Positions 1 through 5,005 of a stretch of DNA of 5,977 bases are shown here, piece after piece. Every line of letters starts with the position of its first letter. Position 1 is the stretch's first letter. Origin of the DNA: a bacterium (GTDB lineage: Archaea; Thermoproteota; Nitrososphaeria; Nitrososphaerales; CADDZS01); contig DAIDAB010000134.1 in NCBI GenBank assembly GCA_027310845.1, positions 1 to 5,977 on the forward strand. The letters are read 5' to 3'. The notes beneath the pieces are model-generated. The model made no database searches. It was not told where the DNA came from and saw nothing but the letters and a program-made list of their open reading frames with translations. A program made the translations under genes and the position numbers.

Positions 1-1099
1 GTTCTATAGCAAGTGTGTGAGGTGACAATCCCTCTCTCACTTTCGCCGTATAGATCTTCCTATGTGCCACTCTGTATCTTCCTGAAAGCTGAACTTGCAC
101 AACGGCGTCGCGAAACTTTTCAATTTCTTCAGGTTCGATCTTGGGTTTTTCTCCTTCTTTAAGAGATTCAACAAGATAGACAATGCATTTGACCCGGAAC
201 TGGGGAATCGATGCAGGGCGCTTCGCGAGCAGGTCGAGCGTCGCGTGCTGATCGAACACCATGTCCTGTGGGACCCGAGACGCGGGACTCGAGACGCGAG
301 AAATTTTAGTCTTCGCCTTTTTCTGATTTCTGGTTTGCATTTTGAAGTGGAGTCTGCGCTTCTTTGGCCTTACAATTTCAATATAAAACGGCCGACCGTT
401 GCCTTCCACAAGACTTTGCGAGTCTTCGCTTCCAATCCAAATGAAATTAGTGGCCTCTGCCTCGAACTCCTCCAAGAAATATCCGGAAACAACCGACTCG
501 ACACTTTTCACGCTTGAACCTTTGTAATCACAGCTTGCGCAACCAACTCCATTACATATCTTGCAGATCGAGGTTCTCTGAGGAATGCCTCGTTCTCTCT
601 TTGTATAAGTCGCAAAAAGCCAGATTGATCTGGCCATGACTTCGACCGACTCATCGACAAGGGAGACTAGAAGAGTGACATCCGGCCTTGAATAGTCGAG
701 CCGCTTTGAGAGGGCATCACGTATTTTGCCCGCAATTGTTCGTGTTGTCTGACTCTTGATACTCTCGGTACCCCTGATTTTGAAACGCGCTCTAATCTCA
801 TCTTCTCTATCAAGGATGCTTTGCGGAATCGATGCCCCAACAAGAAACGTATCGAATTCAAAAGATGAAAGGGCTTTCACGGCTTTTTCAGAAATGGCGC
901 CGAGCTTCAAAGTGGCGCCCTTGCAAAGACTGCACGAACTTGGATCGACCCCGTGGCCTTTCAAATCTATGCGACTGACGCCCTGCCTCGCAAGGCAGGG
1001 CGAGCAAAGAGCCTCGTTCGCCATCAGCAACCTAGCATACGCAGCACGCAGAGTTCCTACTCTTTTCAAGACTTTCAATGCCCGAATGTTTCTTACCAT
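1..1099 (-). CDS. pus10: tRNA pseudouridine synthase Pus10 (psi54/psi55), C-terminus cut off by the window edge
   Basis: Pus10 isomerises U54 and U55 in the T-loop of archaeal tRNAs. The - strand frame is open from ATG 1099 to base 1 with no stop, giving 366 visible residues. Seen: a THUMP-type N-terminal region with zinc-site cysteines C32/C35 (CSPCLARQ, family form CxxCLGRQ) and C56/C59; FDTFLVG at 82-88; YSRPDV at 136-141; ERGIPQ at 169-174 (family RGIPQ); a second Cys4 cluster C179/C182/C187/C190; and the active-site motif GSEDSQSLVEGNGRPF at 223-238 followed by PKKRR. Aligned to the family's GREDxDxR...GRPF, the presumed catalytic Asp is D226, but the preceding Arg is Ser. The C-terminal catalytic part, including the usual TYIKEFVHGD-like motif, lies outside the window. 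Residues 267-278 come from a tandem repeat. ATG 1099 was chosen because it sits about 30 residues before the first CxxC; GTG 1186 or TTG 1189 in the same frame would overlap the end of srp54. It follows srp54 by 73 bases, probably co-transcribed. Family assignment is firm. Confidence 0.92.
   Translation of the reverse strand, partial: MVRNIRALKVLKRVGTLRAAYARLLMANEALCSPCLARQGVSRIDLKGHGVDPSSCSLCKGATLKLGAISEKAVKALSSFEFDTFLVGASIPQSILDREDEIRARFKIRGTESIKSQTTRTIAGKIRDALSKRLDYSRPDVTLLVSLVDESVEVMARSIWLFATYTKRERGIPQRTSICKICNGVGCASCDYKGSSVKSVESVVSGYFLEEFEAEATNFIWIGSEDSQSLVEGNGRPFYIEIVRPKKRRLHFKMQTRNQKKAKTKISRVSSPASRVPQDMVFDQHATLDLLAKRPASIPQFRVKCIVYLVESLKEGEKPKIEPEEIEKFRDAVVQVQLSGRYRVAHRKIYTAKVREGLSPHTLAIE
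270..301 (-). repeat. Heptanucleotide tandem repeat inside pus10 (about 4.5 units)
   Basis: Read on the - strand from 301 down, the bases fall into 7-base units TCTCGCG, TCTCGAG, TCCCGCG, TCTCGGG and a partial TCCC, consensus TCYCGNG. On the + strand the same stretch reads as two 14-base copies, GGACCCGAGACGCG and GGACTCGAGACGCG, differing at one position. It is translated in frame as SRVSSPASRVPQ (residues 267-278) just after the basic segment that follows the Pus10 active-site motif, probably in a surface loop. Three 7-base units equal seven codons, so the repeat encodes a recurring SRV every seven residues. Confidence 0.85.
980..1001. repeat. GC-rich inverted repeat within the pus10 zinc-site codons
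   Basis: GCCCTGCCT (980-988) and AGGCAGGGC (993-1001) are perfect reverse complements separated by CGCA. It could form a 9-bp stem with a 4-base loop in the pus10 mRNA. It encodes part of CSPCLARQG, so protein constraint accounts for some of the sequence. No function can be assigned. Confidence 0.6.
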
Positions 1100-1172
1100 G
1101 GAGGATTTTGCGACTCGGTTTCCTCTGTTATCTTCAGCACTCAGAAAAGCCCGAGAAATATGACAAGGTCTA

Positions 1173-2507
1173 TCATTGCCTTCCACCAATTTGCTTCATC
1201 ATAGCTCTAAACTGGCGGCCCTTACTCATCTTCATTGCAGTTTTTGCTTGCTTGTATCGTGTTAGAAGGTCTTTCACGTCCTTCTCCAAAACCCCCGTTC
1301 CATGAGCAATCCTTCTTACTCTTTGCGAGTTAAGAAGATCAGGATTCTCCCTTTCCTCCTTCGTCATTGCCTGAATCATCGCTCGCCAGTACTTGAGCTT
1401 GCCCTCGACCTCCTCTATGTTCTGGTCAGGCAGATTCATCTGTGAAACGCCAGGTAGTGCCTCGAGGATCTTCCGCAGTGACCCCATCTTCTTAACGGAT
1501 TCTATTTGCACCAAAAAGTCGTTCATAGTGAGCTTCCCAGACATCATTCTCTTGACTTGCCTTTCATCAGCAACAAGTTCAAGCTCTTTTGCCCTATCAA
1601 GAAGTGCTTGAAGGTCACCCATGCCGAGCAGACGCCCGACGAAACGCGTAGGAACAAACACCTCTAGGTCATCGACACGCTCACCGGTACCTATGAAGAA
1701 AATCTTAGCGCCCGTGGCTGCGGTTGCTGCGAGAGCCCCGCCGCCTTTTGCAGCACCATCGAGCTTTGTCACGATGATGCCTCCCACTGGAACGGCCTTA
1801 TGGAATGCGCTTGCCTGCGCGTAGGCTGCCTGACCTATTGTTCCATCTATTACAAGGAATGTAACATCTGGACTAACGGCCTTTGATATCTGCCTCATTT
1901 CGTCAAGTAGGCTCTTTTCCTCCTTGTGCCTACCAGCCGTGTCCACAATCACAACGTTACAGTTCTGTTCCTGAAAGAACGCTAGCCCTTTCCGAGCAAC
2001 CTTAGGAGAGTCCTTCTCCTTCTCATCGCCGTATACCGGTACGGAGATCGAATCGCAAATTGTCCTGAGCTGTGTGACTGCTCCCGGTCTGAAGGTATCC
2101 GCGGCAACTACGCCCATTCTGTACCCGCGCTTCGAAAGAAGCCTTCCCAGCTTTCCGATGGTCGTGGTTTTACCGCTACCTTGAATTCCAATCATCAATA
2201 TGACATTGGTTCTGTTGGTTGGCAAGTCGAGCTTTCCTTCATCGCCGCCTAGGATCGAAGCAAACTCCTCGTACAGAATCTTCACAATGTGGTCCTTTCT
2301 AGGAAGACCCGGAGGCGGCTGCTCCTCAAGCGCCCTTTTTTCTATCTTCTGACTGATCTCTAATACAATACTTGCCTTGACATCCGCGACAAACAGGGTC
2401 CGCTGGATGTCCTTGACAAACTCCTTGATTTGTTGCTCGTCCACAGAAGATGCGCCAACAAGCTTCTTAATGGCACTCTGGAATCCTTCCTTCAGTTTGT
2501 CGAGCAT
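1173..2507 (-). CDS. srp54: Signal recognition particle 54 kDa GTPase (SRP54/Ffh)
   Basis: SRP54 binds signal sequences on ribosome-nascent chain complexes, binds SRP RNA, and delivers the complex to the FtsY receptor at the membrane in a GTP-dependent way. The 444 residues match the usual archaeal length. Seen: N-domain four-helix bundle (about 1-95); G domain with P-loop GIQGSGKTTT (107-116), DTFRPGA (137-143), DTAGR (189-193) and TKLDG (247-251), the base-recognition motif; then a methionine-rich M domain from about 300. RIAHGTG near residue 401 is the SRP RNA-binding helix-turn-helix signature (RIAxGSG in most homologues). No key residue is missing. It starts 20 bases after the dph6 stop, so the two are very likely in one transcript. 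Upstream AGGTAG is only a weak ribosome-binding site, so translation may depend on coupling. No SRP19 or 7S RNA gene is in the window. Confidence 0.98.
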   Translation of the reverse strand: MLDKLKEGFQSAIKKLVGASSVDEQQIKEFVKDIQRTLFVADVKASIVLEISQKIEKRALEEQPPPGLPRKDHIVKILYEEFASILGGDEGKLDLPTNRTNVILMIGIQGSGKTTTIGKLGRLLSKRGYRMGVVAADTFRPGAVTQLRTICDSISVPVYGDEKEKDSPKVARKGLAFFQEQNCNVVIVDTAGRHKEEKSLLDEMRQISKAVSPDVTFLVIDGTIGQAAYAQASAFHKAVPVGGIIVTKLDGAAKGGGALAATAATGAKIFFIGTGERVDDLEVFVPTRFVGRLLGMGDLQALLDRAKELELVADERQVKRMMSGKLTMNDFLVQIESVKKMGSLRKILEALPGVSQMNLPDQNIEEVEGKLKYWRAMIQAMTKEERENPDLLNSQRVRRIAHGTGVLEKDVKDLLTRYKQAKTAMKMSKGRQFRAMMKQIGGRQ

Positions 2508-2527
2508 GTAATTCTTCTACCTAGGGC

Positions 2528-3328
2528 TCACTCTGATTTAAGCTCACTAGTCTCACCGCAATCGGCTTGCTTTTCCTCGAGGGTCGACTCCAAGATCTTC
2601 AGGACGCCAAAGTACCCGTGCCATTGAACTTCGGAACGTAATATTTTGATCCTGCCACGCGTGAAAATCGGGCAATCCAGAACAAGAGTCTCTGCCTCTC
2701 CACCTTCGAAAGCAGCATTAAAGCCAAACTTAGACGATAGATCCATCAAAATTTCCGCTTCATGTGATCCGATCTCCCTTCCGAGCCAACTTCTATCCAG
2801 ACCCTCTGCCGAAATAGATGTTAAAATAAACCTGTATCCCTCATTCACAAGCGTTCTGAAGTATGTCTTCTGGTCTACGCCCCAAAGCGGCGAGAATACC
2901 TTCAAATCGAGTTCCTTAGCTATCTTTTCAATTCTTTCTCTCTGATAGCGACTAGCGATGGCTCCTGTGATTATGGTATCGAAACCAAACTTGGCTTTAG
3001 AATCAGTCAGTGCACTTGCGATATCCTCGAGTTCCTCCTCTTTCTTTCCCTGGGTTCGCGCTAGGAAGTGCGGCAATCCCATGGCCCTAGCGGAGAGTTT
3101 AGTAACCTCTATGTTTGCCGTGTGCAACATGTAGCTTTCAGGGTTCTCTGACCACATTGTCAGAAGACAGACGATTTCGTGACCATACTCAAAAGCCTTC
3201 GCGCATGCGTATGTGCTGTCTTTCCCACCAGAATATAGCGCCGCAGACTTTATGCCTTGCATCGCTAGCAATTCTCCACTCATTGTTGAATTGCTTTGGA
3301 TATGACTCTTCCCCGACAGAGCTGCCAT
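2528..3328 (-). CDS. dph6: Dph6-type diphthine--ammonia ligase (ATP-pyrophosphatase family, COG2102)
   Basis: Dph6 uses ATP and ammonium to amidate diphthine to diphthamide on the conserved His of elongation factor 2, the last step of that modification. Seen: PP-loop SGGKDS at 33-38; SYMLHTANIEVTKL at 65-78 (family HTPN...); GAIASRYQRERIE at 122-134; SPLWGVDQ at 146-153; AEGLDRSWLGR at 174-184; EGGEAETLVLDCP at 208-220. These follow the archaeal family order closely. The longest frame gives 266 residues, somewhat above the roughly 220-240 usual; homologues normally begin just before the PP-loop, so M23 (ATG at 3262, with GGAG upstream) or M16 (3283) are credible starts. ATG 3328 is kept because it lies about 28 bases after the transcription start predicted from the TTTAAA box. 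First gene of the leftward set, divergent from rpl21e. Function is by family; the start is uncertain. Confidence 0.9.
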   Translation of the reverse strand: MAALSGKSHIQSNSTMSGELLAMQGIKSAALYSGGKDSTYACAKAFEYGHEIVCLLTMWSENPESYMLHTANIEVTKLSARAMGLPHFLARTQGKKEEELEDIASALTDSKAKFGFDTIITGAIASRYQRERIEKIAKELDLKVFSPLWGVDQKTYFRTLVNEGYRFILTSISAEGLDRSWLGREIGSHEAEILMDLSSKFGFNAAFEGGEAETLVLDCPIFTRGRIKILRSEVQWHGYFGVLKILESTLEEKQADCGETSELKSE

Positions 3329-3356
3329 CTCCGATCATGAAGATGACGGCAGACTC

Positions 3357-3415
3357 TCAGCTCTTTTCAAAGAGAAGCATTTAAAGCGGTAATGAAGCAA
3401 GCATAAAAGAGCTGA
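3357..3415. promoter_or_regulatory. Candidate divergent archaeal promoter between dph6 and rpl21e
   Basis: TTTAAA at 3380-3385 is a self-complementary TATA-type box that could serve both directions. Rightward, its centre is about 42 bases before the rpl21e ATG, placing a start near 3408 and a leader of about 16 bases containing GAGG (3419-3422). Leftward, a start near 3356 gives about 28 bases before ATG 3328. The purine-rich bases AGAAGC before the box fit a BRE better in the rightward direction. TCAGCTCTTTT (3357-3367) and AAAAGAGCTGA (3405-3415) form a perfect 11-bp inverted repeat flanking the box, each arm near a predicted start. The hexamer AAAGAG occurs three times on + (3369, 3406, 3416) and once inverted (3361). 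Promoter role is inferred from spacing; an operator role is speculation. Confidence 0.55.
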
Positions 3416-3424
3416 AAAGAGGAA

Positions 3425-3718
3425 ATGCCGAAATCACGTGGCTACAGGAGAAAGACGCGCGCTGTGTTCCGCTCAAAACCTCGTTCTCCACTTGGCGCTT
3501 TGCTGCGAGAATACAAGATTGGTGACCGCGTTGTTATTGATGTGGATTCGAGACAGACTAAGGGTATGCCACACCGACGATTCCAGGGATCAGTTGGAAG
3601 CGTGGAAGAAGTTAGGAGGAGGAGCCTTGTTATTTCGGTTCCAGTTGGCAATAAGGTCAAGGAAGTAATCGCCCGTCTGGAGCATGTTCGACCTTTGGGC
3701 GGCTTAGTTGCGAACTAG
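3425..3718 (+). CDS. rpl21e: Ribosomal protein eL21 (L21e)
   Basis: A structural protein of the archaeal/eukaryotic large ribosomal subunit. The 97 residues match the archaeal family length. Seen: basic N-terminus beginning MPKSRGYRRKTR; the SH3-like barrel segment with YKIGDRVVIDVD (about 30-41); and the family signature KGMPHRRFQGSVGSV (about 46-60), followed by a C-terminal stretch ending ARLEHVRPL. ATG 3425 is the only sensible start: it has GAGG two bases beyond the short AA spacer and it yields the standard N-terminus. It opens the rightward set, 36 bases before rpoF, an adjacency conserved in many archaea. Nothing unusual. Confidence 0.97.
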   Translation: MPKSRGYRRKTRAVFRSKPRSPLGALLREYKIGDRVVIDVDSRQTKGMPHRRFQGSVGSVEEVRRRSLVISVPVGNKVKEVIARLEHVRPLGGLVAN

Positions 3719-3754
3719 GCCCGTCCGAACAAACTACCAAGAATGTGAATTCGC

Positions 3755-4099
3755 ATGACTGAACAGACGCAACAACAATCAACGGCTGGAAAAAAGGCAC
3801 GCGTCGTCACGCTGGCCGAAGCAAAAGAGATTCTCTCGAAAGTTGATCCTGAGAAGGCGGATCAGATTCAAAAGAGGACGCTGGATTACCTTTCGAAATT
3901 CTCGAAAATAGAACCAGACAAAGCTCGGAAGATTCGAACCGCGCTTGTCGAGCATGCAGGGCTCACTCTTGAGGAGGCTACCGAGCTTACCAATATCATG
4001 CCAAAGTCTCAGGAGGAACTGCGAGTATTCACTGCAGGTTGGAGGAAACTTATCCCTACGGCAACCGTTGAGAAAATCATAAAGATTCTGACGGAATGA
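3755..4099 (+). CDS. rpoF: DNA-directed RNA polymerase subunit Rpo4/RpoF (Rpb4 homologue)
   Basis: Rpo4 pairs with Rpo7 to form the stalk of archaeal RNA polymerase, used in initiation, open complex formation and RNA binding. The 114 residues match the family. Seen: a polar Gln/Thr-rich N-terminus (about 1-15), then TLAEAKEIL (about 19-27), QKRTLDYLSKFSKI (about 39-52), KARKIRTALVEHAGLTLEEATELTNIMPKSQEELR, and a C-terminal helix ending IIKILTE; this is the HRDC-like fold order of the family. The ribosome-binding site before ATG 3755 is weak (GTGA in GAATGTGAATTCGC). Likely co-transcribed with rpl21e. The ATG at 4096 overlaps its stop as ATGA and opens a small frame described separately. Confidence 0.95.
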   Translation: MTEQTQQQSTAGKKARVVTLAEAKEILSKVDPEKADQIQKRTLDYLSKFSKIEPDKARKIRTALVEHAGLTLEEATELTNIMPKSQEELRVFTAGWRKLIPTATVEKIIKILTE

Positions 4100-4209
4100 T
4101 TCATCTTTCCAATCCAACCGTAAAGGTTAACACACAGCAGCTATTCCCCGCAGATCAACTGTCAATCATAATGAAACTGGCTGCGAAAGGAGATTTTTGG
4201 ATTCGATGA
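4096..4209 (+). CDS. Possible 37-residue small ORF overlapping the rpoF stop
   Basis: ATG 4096 overlaps the rpoF TGA (ATGA) and the frame runs 37 codons to TGA 4207-4209. The product begins MIHLSNPTVKVNTQQLF and ends GDFWIR; no domain, signal peptide or membrane segment is recognisable. The overlap would allow translational coupling, but no independent ribosome-binding site is seen. It may be a chance frame in the rpoF downstream region; nothing in the sequence alone decides this. Confidence 0.25.
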   Translation: MIHLSNPTVKVNTQQLFPADQLSIIMKLAAKGDFWIR

Positions 4210-4313
4210 TAATAGCTGAAATCGCTATTTCCTCTGTTTTTCTTGAACGGATTGTTATAATCACTCACGAAGTGCAGGTAGTCGAACTGAATCGTTTGAT
4301 TTTGCCATTCTAA
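4206..4313 (+). CDS. Possible 35-residue hydrophobic small ORF chained to the preceding one
   Basis: ATG 4206 again overlaps a stop as ATGA, and the frame runs 35 codons to TAA 4311-4313. The product is rich in Ile and Val (MIIAEIAISSVFLERIVIIT at the start, then HEVQVVELNRLILPF) with Glu and Arg interspersed, so it is not a clear membrane helix. It spans the candidate terminator and TATA-like box in the same gap, which argues against coding. Unrecognised; low confidence. Confidence 0.18.
   Translation: MIIAEIAISSVFLERIVIITHEVQVVELNRLILPF
4211..4241 (+). terminator. Possible transcription terminator after rpoF
   Basis: AATAGC (4211-4216) and GCTATT (4224-4229) can form a 6-bp stem with a 7-base loop, followed by a T-rich stretch with five T at 4237-4241. 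Archaeal termination mainly needs the T tract. The stem is short, so this is only a candidate end for the rpl21e-rpoF transcript. Confidence 0.3.
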
Positions 4314-4383
4314 GATCATCTACCGAGTGTCAGGCAACGAAGCAAAAGACAACCAGTCCAATTGCTCAAGGCAGGAAGATTCG
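4242..4383 (+). promoter_or_regulatory. Gap before the DUF655 gene with a weak TATA-like box
   Basis: The rpoF to DUF655 gap is the longest in the rightward set. TTATAA at 4255-4260 (within GTTATAATC) could act as a TATA box with a start near 4284, which would give the DUF655-ksgA-hemK genes their own promoter. No convincing BRE is visible. The gap otherwise holds only the two small open frames and the candidate terminator. Confidence 0.25.
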
Positions 4384-4953
4384 ATGTACAGCTCAACAGC
4401 CGCACAGCCCAAGAGATACGAAGATTTTGCGTATGTGCTAGATTTCATTCCTAGAGGAAAGTCGGTGATAATCAAAGAAAGAGAGGGACCGCTAGTGCAG
4501 GCAATCGGAGAAGAAAGACTCACCCTTCTTGAAATCCTTGCCAATAACAATGCAGATTTCAGGTCGGGGGAACGCATTCCAATAGGAAAGGAAAACAGAA
4601 GCAAAATAGTCAGCGTCCTTGGAAAGCTAGAATACAGTGAACTGACAAACGAGGCGAGAAATGAGCTACAGCCAGTCCTGGAGGAGATGATCAAGGGAAA
4701 CGAGCAGAGGTACATTGCATATTTTAACGAGCTCCAACCAATAACCCCTCGTCTTCACGCTCTCGAGCTGATTCCTGGCATAGGAAAGACCTTCATGCGC
4801 CAGATTGTCAACCAGCGGGACAGAAAAAAATTCGAAACCTTCGAAGAACTTGAGAAGAGGGTTGGGATCCACGAACCAATCAGACTTGTTGCCCGAAGAA
4901 TAGTTGAGGAACTCTCTGGCGGGTCCAGGATCACAATCTTCATCCATCGCTGA
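4384..4953 (+). CDS. DUF655 (COG1491) family protein with helix-hairpin-helix, predicted RNA-binding
   Basis: An archaeal conserved protein of unproved function, generally predicted to bind nucleic acid. Seen: N-terminal YEDFAYVLDFIPRGK (about 12-26), matching the family's YAYVLDFLPxGR; QAIGEERLTLLEIL; RIPIGKENRSKI; LTNEARNEL; then ITPRLHALELIPGIGKTFM with PGIGK at 131-135, a helix-hairpin-helix nucleic-acid binding turn; and FETFEELEKRVGIHEP...ARRIVEEL at the C-terminus. I prefer ATG 4384 (189 residues): it has AGGAAG about 5 bases upstream and begins close to the conserved region. GTG 4327 would add 19 polar residues (208 total) without a visible ribosome-binding site. It lies between rpoF and ksgA, the usual archaeal position, which suggests a role in ribosome or RNA metabolism, but that is inference. 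Confidence 0.9.
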   Translation: MYSSTAAQPKRYEDFAYVLDFIPRGKSVIIKEREGPLVQAIGEERLTLLEILANNNADFRSGERIPIGKENRSKIVSVLGKLEYSELTNEARNELQPVLEEMIKGNEQRYIAYFNELQPITPRLHALELIPGIGKTFMRQIVNQRDRKKFETFEELEKRVGIHEPIRLVARRIVEELSGGSRITIFIHR

Positions 4954-5005
4954 GTTTTGCGATACGAAACCTTATCCAAGAATCCTACAAGTGAGCTGGG
5001 ACTAG

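Noticed and set aside
95..517. + strand open frame of 140 codons
   Set aside because: It lies wholly opposite the pus10 frame, whose translation has all family motifs; the + strand product (Phe/Arg-rich) matches nothing recognisable.
667..861. - strand open frame of 64 codons
   Set aside because: It is a different frame inside pus10; the pus10 frame is continuous here, so no frameshift or broken gene is needed.
1..1099. Idea that the left 1.1 kb is non-coding or a degraded gene
   Set aside because: Translating the - strand from ATG 1099 gives an uninterrupted Pus10 with both Cys clusters and the active-site motif; it only lacks a stop because the window ends.
756..1163. + strand open frame of 135 codons, and overlapping frames 953-1204 and 1078-1305
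   Set aside because: All are antisense to pus10 or the srp54 end and have shadow-like Ser/Arg/Leu composition.
3438..3668. + strand open frame of 76 codons within rpl21e
   Set aside because: Overlaps the complete eL21 gene in another frame, which has the right length, start and signature.
3779..4117. - strand open frame of 112 codons opposite rpoF
   Set aside because: The + strand codes for a full-length, well-conserved Rpo4; the antisense product shows no recognisable motif.
4320..4715. - strand open frame of 131 codons opposite the DUF655 gene
   Set aside because: Leu/Ser-rich antisense shadow; the + strand has the DUF655 motifs throughout.
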